The notes under the pieces: generated by a model
What the model was told of the DNA's origin: nothing
The model's database searches: none
Seen by the model: the letters and a program-made list of their open reading frames with translations, nothing else
Program-made: the position numbers and the translations under genes
Part shown: positions 1 through 9,914 of the stretch, piece after piece
How positions within the stretch are numbered: position 1 is the first letter of the stretch
How the letters are laid out: each line of letters starts with the position of its first letter
Assembly (NCBI GenBank): GCA_933822405.4
Contig: CAKOGP040002480.1
Location: forward strand, 1-64,000
Source of the DNA: Cylindrotheca closterium
Lineage: Eukaryota > Bacillariophyta > Bacillariophyceae > Bacillariales > Bacillariaceae
Reading direction: 5' to 3'
Length of the DNA stretch: 64,000 nucleotides

Positions 1-131
1 CACCTGGCGGACAAGGAGGAATGGGTCCTTGTCATCTCCAAAGCCCGCCGCAAAATCAGACGATCTCTTGCAGGCAGGCGACGATTGATGTGGGAACTGA
101 CCCACCCTACTCCTCGCCCAGCAGCCCGTAT
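1..131 (+). other. Coding-like open frame cut by the window edge
   Basis: Frame 1 is open from the window edge into a TA repeat. It reads as a basic, Arg/Lys-rich segment (ISKARRKIRRSLAGRRRL) and looks more like coding sequence than random DNA. It may be the tail of a gene or of a retroelement polyprotein lying to the left. No family is recognised. Confidence 0.25.
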
Positions 132-150
132 ATATATATATATATATATA
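129..150. repeat. TA dinucleotide microsatellite
   Basis: About eleven TA units, with a second short TA run at 193-207. The two runs bracket the left end of a copia fragment. The inner run falls within the terminal codons (RDIYI) of that fragment. Confidence 0.85.
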
Positions 151-199
151 GAAATTACCTATTAAAACAAAAATATTTGACTAAAAATTTTTGATATAT

Positions 200-352
200 A
201 TATATATCCCTGTACTTGCGAAACTTCTCACCTTGCAATGGCTTAGTCATAAAATCCGCAATCATATTGTCAGTTGGACAGTATTCGATCTTAATATTTC
301 CTTTCTCAACTTGATCTGTGATAAAGAAATAATGAATATGGAACGTAAAAAC
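200..352 (-). pseudogene. Ty1/copia RNase H C-terminal remnant, minus strand
   Basis: The minus strand translates, without a start codon, into the end of a Ty1/copia integrase-RT-RNase H polyprotein. HIHYFFITDQVEKGNI is followed by KIEYCPTDNMIADFMTKPLQ and GEKFRKYRDIYI. The ..ADFMTKPLQG.. block is the classic copia RNase H tail. The frame is closed upstream by TGA at 353-355, so only about 50 codons survive. It lies back to back with a second copia RNase H piece that begins near 360 on the other strand. It is a dead fragment. Confidence 0.8.
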
Positions 353-359
353 TCATATT

Positions 360-986
360 TTGTCATATCCCAACACCTTTCCTGTGATTGATGCTGCGGG
401 ATTTGAAAGGAAGGATTGGTCAACCAGTGAATTTGGCCACATAGACAACTTGAAGGAAGAGCTGCCTCCAAACCAGCCAGAACCAAAAGACATTGGATTT
501 GTAACAACTGCCAAAGTGGATGCTGACCATGCCTCTGACACAACTACGAGACGTTCTCAAACTGGTTTCTTTGTGTGGGTAAATGGTGCATTGGTGTACT
601 GGATGGCAAAGAAGCAGACTGCAGTTGAGTCTAGCAGCTTTGGAAAAAGTGAATTCTGCGCAATGAAGTTGTACTGTGAATATCTTTGTGGCTTGCGATA
701 CAAGCTAAGGATGATGGGGATCCCTGTACTTGGCCCGTCCTTTATCTATGGAGATAATAAGCCGCTGTTGGCCAATACAAGTATCCCTGACTCTCAATTG
801 AAGAAGAAATCTCAGTCCATTGCGTATCACTTCATCCGTGAAGGAGCTGCAAAAGACAAATGGCGGACGTTGTATGTCAACACTCATGAGAATGACGCTG
901 ATTTATTGACTAAGCAACTGCCCTATGGTCAGAAGCGACGAAAGTTTGTGAACCACCTGATCCATCATGTCTATGAACATAACTAA
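360..986 (+). pseudogene. Ty1/copia polyprotein 3' end (RNase H), truncated
   Basis: This 208-codon frame is the last part of a copia-type Pol protein. It carries the RNase H signatures DADHASDTTTRRSQTGFFVW, then VYWMAKKQTAVESSSFGKSE and, near the end, HENDADLLTKQLPYGQKRRK. In copia RNase H these correspond to the DADWAGD, SSTEAE and ADxLTK blocks, so the catalytic acidic positions are recognisable. The integrase and reverse transcriptase that should precede it are absent, and a different, inverted copia tail lies immediately upstream. No intact LTR could be delimited after the stop. The first ATG (360) is unlikely to be a real start. Confidence 0.8.
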
Positions 987-2410
987 TTGATATTGATCAA
1001 TATGTTTTTTGATATATCTATGATACTGATCGATGTGTGATTCGATGTATCTGTGTACTGGTGGATGCAGGTCTCTGACCCTAACCGAACCACGCACTTT
1101 GTTGAAAACCTTGTATTTTACTGTTTGTCCAAGTCTGAGCAAAGCCCTTGCCCCATTTTGCAATCTGTTACGCTTTAGTCCACCAAATTGAACGTTGAAT
1201 GTTGGTGATGCTAGCGATCGTTTACGTCCATGTTTTCACACACAATTCAATTAATTTTCAGACAACAAGGTTTTACGTCTTTTTCCTTTGTCATCACCCA
1301 ACATCAAAACAGATGAGTCCGTTTTGCCCCAACCCGTTTTCAGGAAATCTGACTTCGGAAACGGGATTTCCCAAAAACGGACGCCGGCTAGGACTTTTTC
1401 TACCCGAAAAGTTGATTTTTGTAGCCGGAAATGCATGACGGTTGATCAAGTCATATGCAACTGACCCATCCGACTACATAAGACCCAAATTACCAGAGCT
1501 CAAACCATACACTACATAAGACCCAAATTACCAGAGCTCAAACCATACAGTAGAAAAGAGCTTGTTGTGATTACAAATACTGCTACTTCAGCAAGCAATT
1601 TTGTGATATTTATCTATAGTAGAGGTGTCTATATTTTCAATTACGATTTTGTTTTGAGACTTCAAATTTTCTGCTTGTTGGGCCCTTTCAGGACCTCATA
1701 CTAGGGCGACTCATCAGAAGAAATTTCATTAGAACAAGTTCATTGGGGCATGATTGGCACCAAACTTAAACATGAAATACAGATGATAGCGTGGAATACA
1801 TGTCGGTGAGTATCAAATTTTGTTTGGCATTAGGATTACTACCTGAAATGCTCAAAGTGCTCCCATGAAGGAATCAAATCAATATCAAGGTTTGATTGAA
1901 TGTCGTTGATTGTCATGAAGGGACAGTTGAAGACGCCATCCACGCAAATCTAAGTCTGCACCCACACCAAAAGAATATCTTACAGCCACAGGTGTCAGAA
2001 GTAAGCGATCCACTGTCGCCTGCAATCTACCTGTTAAATTGACTGCAATTTAGCTGTCCAGGAGGTATTGTTTGCCTTCTAAGTATGTGAATTTACAGTA
2101 TATAGAAGTACATAGATCTATTAGAGATCCTACTTTATCAACCAATTCACTCATTGCTTGCAATATATTATAAAAAGTGAGAACAATCTGTCAACTTTTG
2201 ACTTTGACTCTTTCTTCTCCAACTCAGTGGAAATTCTCAGAATTCTCTCTACGACGTCAGCCTGATATGCTGCAAGTTCAATGTGTTTCTCCGTTCACCT
2301 TCCACTGTAGTCGGTACTTTGATTAGTATCCAACTTTGGTTCTTGCTTGAATCTTGATTTCTTACATCATCAACAAGATGATTTCCATAGAAATATGATC
2401 TGTATTCTGA
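987..2410. other. Non-coding, repeat-derived stretch
   Basis: AT-rich sequence downstream of the copia remnant, probably including its degraded LTR. Apart from the 38-bp tandem duplication at 1473-1548, no gene or RNA is recognised. The minus-strand frame at 2249-2554 has protein-like composition but no recognised family. Confidence 0.5.
1473..1548. repeat. Perfect 38-bp tandem duplication
   Basis: Two identical adjacent copies (1473-1510 and 1511-1548) beginning ACTACATAAGACCC. There is no divergence between the copies, so the duplication is recent or maintained. Confidence 0.95.
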
Positions 2411-2758
2411 CTCGCCACGCGCGATATTTTTAGTCGCATCAGCCAGTACCAGCATCAGGAACACTTTTATCAAGCTGAAGAAAATCAGCAACAATGGGAC
2501 GATCAATTCAACTTTGAACAGGAAGAATATTATCCTGAAGAACAGCAAGAACATTTTTCCTATGATGAGGATTCACCATTTTCCTTTCATGAAGAGAAGT
2601 ACTGACTCAAAAATACTCGTAAACTAACAGAGCTCCCTAAGCTTCCTAATCCATTTCTGGAACCTGATTTGTCTTCCTTTCTTTCAGCATTGGGGAAATT
2701 TGATGATGAAGATGGTCCGATGACTGAAGATGAAAAGGAGTTTCTTTTGAATGATTGA
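2411..2758 (+). pseudogene. Acidic, Gln/Glu-rich decayed frame with one internal TGA
   Basis: One frame stays open from 2411 to 2758 apart from a single TGA at 2603-2605. The first half is rich in Gln, Glu, Tyr and Phe (FEQEEYYPEEQQEHFSYDED). The second half reads LPKLPNPFLEPDLSSFLSAL and ends in an acidic tail. There is no ATG near the 5' end. It may be a relic of a retroelement Gag-like protein or of a host gene. No family is recognised and a chance open frame is not excluded. Confidence 0.3.
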
Positions 2759-3300
2759 TTCTTTGCTTCGTATACCTACCCTGAAGGGGGAATCAAAATT
2801 CCAGGGGATTTGCAATTTTGACTCATCTCCCGGCACGTTATGTCTGATTTTTGCACCATTTGCAGACCCTACCCTGCACAGGTACACCTGGTACCCTACT
2901 GACTACAATTTCAGGAATGAATCGATATTGGTCTTCAATTCTTGAGCTTCAAAGTTGGTTTTCTTTTATGGGACCCCCTTTTAATCCCCCTTTTAATGAC
3001 CTCTTGACTAATTCTTCGAGAATACATAGTACCGGTATCGTACGTGCGTAATTGTACTCTTCACCTCGCTAATTAGCATCTCAGCGCAAACTAGGGAGAC
3101 CTGAAGAGGATGTGTCCGCACCATGTAGACTGCTTTTTGTTCCCTACTATCTCTAATATTCAAGGTGACAGTTCATAGTGGTCAATTTTAAAATAATTGT
3201 ACAGGCATAAAATCAGACTCGCATATGCACGAACCGGGTGCAGATAACAAGTCATCCAATCAAATTTCCCCATTCAATGGACACTCTTCATGGGCCGTGT
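2759..3300. other. Intergenic, no gene seen
   Basis: Spacer between the repeat-rich left end and the 3' end of the DUF6824 gene. A CTTTTAATC pair near 2980-2993 is the only obvious short repeat. No gene is supported. Confidence 0.5.
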
Positions 3301-5820
3301 TTACTCCCAATCCATACCGGATTCCGCTTCGTTGGGATCGTCCTTGATTGGCTCCATCGGCGGTGCAAGTGGTTTCTCAATGGAAGCATTTCGAACACGA
3401 ATCATGGAATCTCCTTCTTCAATATAATCACTCATTGAAAGCGGAGAACGACTTCGCATACTGCGTTCCCAGGAAGGAACCTGCTGCAGAACTCGATGAA
3501 TGATCTCATCTGGAGTCGCATCTTTTTCTGCAAAAATGTTGCAGAGCGATTGCCCTCCAAGGGACCCGTGTCCAGACAAATTCGAATTTCCAGATTCGTC
3601 CATATCCAAACTCTGAGTGGGAGAGATGTTTCCGTTCTTTTTTCCATCATAAAAGTTGGAACTCGGCATCGATTCCGGCAAGAAACCACTTGTTCCCACT
3701 CTCGAAAACTGCTTGTCAAGAGGAGGCAGACCAGGTTCATCTCGTACATCCATCAATTCTACTTCTTGTCCCTCCCCAGAGTTGTCTAGTGCATGTATTC
3801 GAAGTCCAGGAGACGATGGGTTAGCTCTCTGCTTCTTGGGCGATGCAATGTGAGCAATCCGCACTCGGAAATTGCCGTCGGATGATTCCATAAGACCTGT
3901 ATTGCTGTTTTCCCATGATCCGACAGAAGAGTCCAACATGTGCCTTGTTGTTGGTGGCATCATCTGCGATTGTGCACTGTCTTCAAGGTGGATAGGAGAG
4001 TACGTTCCGTCTGCTCCAAGAGGCACGTGTTTCTCGTTCTGACCACTTTCGTCCTGAGTGCTTTGGCCATTGGCAAGAGTCTTCGTCCAAGTCATGAAAG
4101 ATGTGGGCAAAATTTGCTCAAATGTTGATGAAGAATTGTTGTTTGCCCCAGGTGCAGGCGCGGGCGAAGCGTGTGCACCTTGATTCAACCAAGAGATGCT
4201 GTTTCTACTGACATTACGGGTTCCTCCGTGCATTGGAAAGGCACTTGATCTCGATGCCCGTCTATCAGTGTGCTCAATCTGATATCTCAGTTCATTGTCT
4301 TCTTGTTCTTGCAAAGCTACAGCAAAGCGGTGGTCCAACTCTTCTTGGGACATCTCCTTATTTGTTGATGACATATCAAAAGAAGGCGAGGCAGCAGCCC
4401 CTGCAACATCATTTGAGTCTGCCTGCATTCTAGGTAAGTGTCCGGGTGAAACGAATGCAACAGACATACGAAGCTTGTTGGCGGGATCCGAGGTAAGACG
4501 GCGCTTCCTATCTTCGAAAACAGCTTGCTTTTCTTGATGTTGTAAGGTCATGGCCATTTCATGATCGTGATCTTCCTGCGACGCAGAACTTGCTTGTGGC
4601 GAGGAAGACGTTGTCATGTTTGGATGTTGTGCGTTTGGATGATGTTGATTCATGTGAAGAGGTGCTGGAGGTTGTGGTGGGTGTGAATGTGGAGGTGCTC
4701 CGGGATGAGGCATGGCCCCTGGAGCACCCCATGGATATCCTGCTGGTGGTGGAGGTATTGGCGTACCTGGTGGGGGTGGTGGCGGTGGCGGAAGCCCAGC
4801 CAACGCTCCGGGAGGCGGATGCCCTGGATGTTGCGGTGTTGGATGGGGATATGGAGGTACAGCACTAGGAGGTCGTCCATGAGCTGATGGCGGTGCATAC
4901 CCATGATAGTAGTAGTAATAATAGTCCCAGTACGCTCTTGGATCATAGTATCCATGTGGTGCCGGTGGTGGTGGATGATGATATGCAGAAGGAGCAGGTT
5001 GTGGTTGTGCCGGAGGTTGTGGAGGAGCCTTGACCCCTTTTTCCTTTTGTTCCTTCTCGTCTTTCTCCTTCATCTCCCTCCGTTGCTCGTTGATCTCTGT
5101 CTCTATTTCTGCTCGAATCGACGGAGCATTTTCTCGCAATGCCTGGGAGGTTTTATCTCTGGCCTTTTCATCACCAATATCGTACCAAAAACCGTTATCT
5201 TTGCCTCCCTTCCTTGCAAGAAATCTACCTTGAGGGTCAAGGGCTCTAATTTCTGATACGATTGATGATGCAATCAATCTCTTTTCGCGCTTGAAACGAG
5301 CCGTCAAGTACACCCTTTTCCTCTTTTCAACAAGCTGACGAAAGTGTTCGCTGTTGTATTTGAAAGAAGGAAGAAAAAGAAACGGAAACAAAAATGTGAG
5401 CCCATTGTAATATAATAAAATATAATATAAAACAACACAACACAATACAATCGTGGTGTCTTGTCTTATTTCAGTTGAAGACAAAATGAAATCAAGTTGG
5501 TTGGAGACGACATTGTATTGTATGCGTGTGTGTGGATCAAAAGCCAAACGGCGTTTTCGCCAGTGTTCTGAAATCCAAATTGCATCCAATTTCCATGTAC
5601 ATTTGCACAGTGTTTTGTGCACCATTTCATTTCATTCCATCTCCATCAATTGGTATTCAATGCAATGCAATGCAATCCAATCGGCTAGCTAGCTAGCTAG
5701 TCTTTTAGTTACTTACTTTCCAGCATGGGAATTGATGCTTCCACCTCGTCCACACAGAACATCATTGATGTTGGGATTATCCACACGCTGCAAGGCAGCT
5801 TCGCTGTTTGGATCCGTCAT
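3301..5820 (-). CDS. DUF6824-domain protein with Pro/Tyr-rich linker (2 exons)
   Basis: Exons on the minus strand: 5820-5717 and 5350-3301 (717 aa). Exon 1 starts at an ATG and encodes NDVLCGRGGSINSHAG. It ends at a GTAAGT donor, and the acceptor at 5352-5351 completes an Asn codon, giving the continuous motif ..SHAG-NEHFRQLVEKRKRVYL... This is the DUF6824 domain common in diatom proteins (about residues 18-115, ending GFWYDIGDEKARDKTSQALR). A charged coiled segment (EKDEKEQKEKG) and a long Pro/His/Tyr-rich low-complexity region with poly-Pro follow. The rest is Ser/Asn-rich with acidic patches and no other known domain. The role of DUF6824 is unknown; nuclear or regulatory functions are sometimes suspected but nothing here proves one. 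Reading straight through the 366-nt intron yields a spurious hydrophobic N terminus. Confidence 0.88.
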
Positions 5821-6489
5821 TCTTGATATCCAAAAGAATCGTAGCTTTAGGATTCAGACAAAGATATGAATCGACCGTTTTTGCTTGATACTGCGACTGT
5901 GATAACACTGCAACTGCAACTGTATCCAACAGAGGGACGACAGACAAAAGAACAAACTGAACTGTCAATCAAACACTATAACACTGATGTGAATTGTACT
6001 TTGTGCAACTTCGAGTCCAAAACCCTTTCACACTAAACAGCACTGTACGCGAAAGGGAGGACTACAACAATCAAAATACAAGGCCTCAAAGGGTGGGAGA
6101 GTTCAAAGTAGTCTTGTAGCGGAGTTCGTTGTTGGCTTCACTCGGCAGTGTTCCGAGGAGTACCGGGAGCTCCTCGTACTTGTACGCATTTGATTAGCGA
6201 AGATTGACCAAATTTGAGAGTCTGTCAATCAAGTTTTGAAGCATACTATTGGAGGGCCCGTCCGTTGAGATTAGGGCTGGCGATAGTCATAAGTGACTTC
6301 ACGGCCAAATCGACACTTTTCAACAGCCGGCTCGCAGTTCCAGTAAAAATCTGTCTTGAATTTATACTTAACGTTGAACAGTCCAATTCTTCAGTACGTC
6401 TCCACAGGCCATAGGAGATACAGTAACTAGTCCGTTAAGTAATCCGTGATCTTCTGGTTTCTGCTGGTCCACAAAGTTCTCTCCAACTC
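5821..6489. other. Intergenic between DUF6824 gene and retrotransposon
   Basis: Holds the 5' flank of the DUF6824 gene (read leftward) and the sequence into which the retrotransposon inserted. No gene is seen. A CTAGCTAG run at 5685-5700 lies just outside, within the intron of the neighbouring gene. Confidence 0.5.
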
Positions 6490-6726
6490 TGATCAGGCAA
6501 GACGGTAGACGGACTGGCAAGAGAAGATATCTGTCTTCACGCCAACAGTCATGTTGTCAGTCGCTTAAGCGAAGTAACGGTAATTATTGGACGAAATTTC
6601 GGGGACGATCGGCATGGCAAACGAAGGCGTGGCAGAAACATTCTTTTTGCCAAGTGCAAGATGAGACGATGAAGAGCTAAGGAACCATGATCTTCTGAAG
6701 CAATTCAGAATGATTATATCTTTTTT
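6490..6726 (+). repeat. Split direct repeat A1
   Basis: Left terminal repeat of the retrotransposon, starting TGATCAGGCAAGACGG and ending in a T-tract. It matches A2 (14212-14448) except for one A/C difference near 6519. Confidence 0.93.
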
Positions 6727-7561
6727 CTCTCTTTCATCTACTCATTACAAGAACCACCGGCCCGACTTCCGAAGTCGCAGCCGCCCCCACAACAACATTT
6801 ACCGCAGGATGAATCTCCGAATCCGATTCGAGCCATCATTCCACCAGCGGCCCCAAACAACCTTTTCTCGCGTACCCGAGAACCGTCACCATGTTGACAA
6901 CCGCTCCCCGGGAGCCTACTCTAAAAATCGCACACTTGCGTCAGCTCATTACACGCTGTATTCATTGCCCACCGGTGGCTAACCCTCAAATTCCTGATAT
7001 TTGAACAGACACCCGGTGTCAAGTGGTCTAGCCCCATGCTACCACTCATTTTCATTTGCGCCTGTGCATTTTGTTGACCGTCAACACATCCATATCTCTC
7101 CGAGAGATCTCCTCAATCAGCAACCTGCGACAGCTGATCCCTTGCCCACCGGTGGCAATCCGTCGGAGCTTGACATCAGTCAGCAACCATCCGAACCATC
7201 GAGTCCAGCACCTTTCCTTCGCCCGCATCCGCATCGGCGCCGGACCAATTCTGCCTACTCCGACCTGTGTCCCCCAGTACCACCTCGCTACGTGCATCCC
7301 AGAGTGATTCCCATAGCCAACGGCTCGCCAACCAAGATTGGCAACGAATCTTCGGTCACTCCGACCGCACCATCTTTCCGTTTGCAACGCCCTGATGGCC
7401 CGACCAAAGGTCTCCAACTGCCTCCCTCTACCGTTGAGGGCCCATACAATCCGATTTATCGCAGTATTTATCGCTAATTTATACAAATCCAACCCACTAT
7501 CACTCCCTATTTCGTTCCCACCAACCCCCCACAATCTCGAAACTGCTGTCCCTTTCGCCCG
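6727..7561 (+). other. Retrotransposon leader upstream of the Gag-like ORF
   Basis: C-rich leader. The reading frame of the Gag-like ORF is open upstream as well, broken only by TAA at 6980, TGA at 6995 and TAA at 7475. Between 6998 and 7474 there is no ATG. The TTGCCCACCGGTGGC motif occurs twice (near 6966 and 7141). The long open frames may simply reflect T- and G-poor composition, which makes stop codons rare. Confidence 0.5.
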
Positions 7562-9778
7562 ATGCAGACTTTCCCCCCTCGCACCCTAGATGCAATCCTC
7601 CAAGTAGGTCGCTCTGCTTTGACTAGCGTCAAAGACCTTCCCTTGGACCCGATTAAGGAGAAACTCCTGCTATCCAACTATTTCCACACTCATAACGCCA
7701 GCGCTTGCAAAAACATTCTACTATCCCAAGCCCACGGATTTGCATACTTTGACGGCGCTGATGGGACTCTCCGACAAGTGATCTGCCCTAAACAGGTCGG
7801 TCCAAACTTGTACTGGGCATCCGCGAATGACCGTTACGAGTCCCCCACCCCAGTTGCTTTCTCCTTGGATGCCCTTGGTAGCAGTGTCATCTCCATCGCC
7901 CGCGATGAACTGGCTCGTGAATGCAAGGCCCGCCACATCCAAGACACCCAATACTCTCCCCATACCGCATTGGCCCCCGACAGCGCCAATCCCCCAGAGG
8001 ATATCTATTGGCCTAGTGGCGATGGGGTGTTCACTGAAGTTAAAAAGTTCTTCCCAATCTATCCTGGTGCAACCATCCCTACCAATCTCAAGCTATCCTC
8101 CGCTCCACCAGCCGACTTGGACACCTTCCACCCCCAGTTCCAGCTCTGGTACGAGGCAATGAAGTACCTTCACGACCACAACGAGTCTCAGAGCATCCAT
8201 TCCCACGACCATATCTTCAGTGACGACACCATCCCAACGGATCGGTTTCCCTCAAGTGATCTTGCTACTCATCTGACCTATTCTACATCAGACGTCAGTG
8301 CATTTGCCGCGGAGGCCGACACATACAAGAATCTATTCGAAGAATTCAAACGGCATTCGGCCCTTTCTACTTTAGCATCTACTACCCATGTTGCTACCCA
8401 CGAAGTTCCTGCGGCCCCCCTCCCAGCAGGAGCCCCATTCGACAGTGAACTCTTCGCCCAGATCATGGCCAACGCTCTCAAAGGCGTCAACGCCAGCACA
8501 AAAGAAAAAGATCTTGCCCGCACTTCTGCCAGCGCCAAGGATTCGTACCGTTTACTCTTTGGCCGCGTAAAAAGCGTAGTTCAACTCGACGGTTCAACAG
8601 TCAAAGAACTCCACCCGTCCGTCCTTTCCGATGACTTCGAAACTTTCTTGGAAATCGGTTCGATCAAAGAAGCCCTCCGGCACCTCCACGATACATTTGC
8701 CCATATCACCGACACCCTCACCACTCGCAATAACTACGACCGCAACGTTGACTTCGACATTGCCCTCTTCCAGCACGCAACAGTCACTGCTCTGAAAACA
8801 TGCAGCTTTGGCTTTAAGCCACTCACAATGCACCCTCACGAAGCTACTTCCCTTCTTAGCCTCCTTGCCTGGCTCCCTCCCAACAAGCATGACGTCAAAT
8901 ACACAACTTTCCTAGCGGAAGGCCGCGACATCATCCGGCAGGAAGCCATGGAAGAAGACAAGTCCAAACAAGCAGCAAAGAAGACCGACATCTTTGTCCA
9001 CGGCGATATCAGCTCTGTGGAAGCTCTGATCAAGATGTTAGCGAACTTCTTTGCTTTTGCAAAATACTGTGTCAAAGACTTTACCTTCGACGACCCCCCA
9101 TTGATTGTCACCCTCTTGGAAGATTTTATGGATGCCCTCCACACTCCCACTGCCAAAGATTGGATCCGTTGGAACGATAAGGTCCCCCACCTACCCCTCT
9201 GTCTTCTCCTTGAAATGAACCAGATCTTGCAGATTGTTGTGGGGGTCTCCAAGAACAAAACAACCCTGAGCAAACTCCGCAACGGCCAGCCTATCACCAT
9301 CGACACTTTCGTGAATGCCTTCAATGGTGTCGAATCCGCCATCGGCCACCTCAATATGTCTATCACTATGGGCAACCTTGGCCCATACGCTACTTGCCCC
9401 AACTTGCATACGATCTTGCATGGAAAACCGAACCCCGCTCCCAAACGTGAGGGCCCAACCACCCGTGAACGTCCAGACCCAACCAAACGTGCCAGACCCC
9501 AACCCCTTGGATCACATCCAGGATACTTGACCTACGATGGCCCGGGCAGGCTCCCAATTGCCCCTTTCAAATGTAAACATCCAATTACTGGGAAACAGGC
9601 AGCCTTCTGTTCCCATTTCCTATTTGCCAACTACCATTGCAACCGCCCCCGCTGCCACAACATCCATTACACCAAACAATTTGCGGCAACCATGAGCCCC
9701 ACCGAAACCCAATCCTTTGATAAATTCATTGAAAAAACCCCTGGGGTCACCCGTACCGCCCCAAAACCTCATGGTTAG
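7562..9778 (+). CDS. Retrotransposon Gag-like protein (ORF1)
   Basis: 738 aa, starting at an ATG, the first ORF of the element. No strong family match is recognised. Its position upstream of RT and its size make a Gag (structural, nucleic-acid-binding) role most likely. The last 80 residues contain a cluster of Cys and His (FKCKHP, AFCSHF, NYHCNRPRCHNIHY) that could form a zinc-binding module, as in many Gag C termini. A basic, Pro-rich patch (TTRERPDPTKRARPQP) precedes it. The middle is helical and hydrophilic. The ORF ends 136 bp before the first ATG of ORF2, which lies in another frame. The function is inferred from context. Confidence 0.72.
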   Translation: MQTFPPRTLDAILQVGRSALTSVKDLPLDPIKEKLLLSNYFHTHNASACKNILLSQAHGFAYFDGADGTLRQVICPKQVGPNLYWASANDRYESPTPVAFSLDALGSSVISIARDELARECKARHIQDTQYSPHTALAPDSANPPEDIYWPSGDGVFTEVKKFFPIYPGATIPTNLKLSSAPPADLDTFHPQFQLWYEAMKYLHDHNESQSIHSHDHIFSDDTIPTDRFPSSDLATHLTYSTSDVSAFAAEADTYKNLFEEFKRHSALSTLASTTHVATHEVPAAPLPAGAPFDSELFAQIMANALKGVNASTKEKDLARTSASAKDSYRLLFGRVKSVVQLDGSTVKELHPSVLSDDFETFLEIGSIKEALRHLHDTFAHITDTLTTRNNYDRNVDFDIALFQHATVTALKTCSFGFKPLTMHPHEATSLLSLLAWLPPNKHDVKYTTFLAEGRDIIRQEAMEEDKSKQAAKKTDIFVHGDISSVEALIKMLANFFAFAKYCVKDFTFDDPPLIVTLLEDFMDALHTPTAKDWIRWNDKVPHLPLCLLLEMNQILQIVVGVSKNKTTLSKLRNGQPITIDTFVNAFNGVESAIGHLNMSITMGNLGPYATCPNLHTILHGKPNPAPKREGPTTRERPDPTKRARPQPLGSHPGYLTYDGPGRLPIAPFKCKHPITGKQAAFCSHFLFANYHCNRPRCHNIHYTKQFAATMSPTETQSFDKFIEKTPGVTRTAPKPHG

Positions 9779-9914
9779 TTCTCCAACTCAAACTACTTAA
9801 ACAGCACGTCAACCCGTCACCGACTTACCTTACCATTTCGTTCCACTGCATTTCATCCACGTTTTGTCCAAAGTTCCTCAATGCTCTACGTGCATCGTCC
9901 GCACTCCCAGTAGC

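Noticed and set aside
5351..5625. N-terminal extension of the DUF6824 frame with a hydrophobic stretch
   Set aside because: It is intron read-through: an upstream exon with a GTAAGT donor completes the DUF6824 motif exactly, and this segment has no family match.
7001..7477. Separate 158-codon protein upstream of Gag
   Set aside because: It has no ATG at all and its open state may follow from C-rich composition; kept only as a leader observation.
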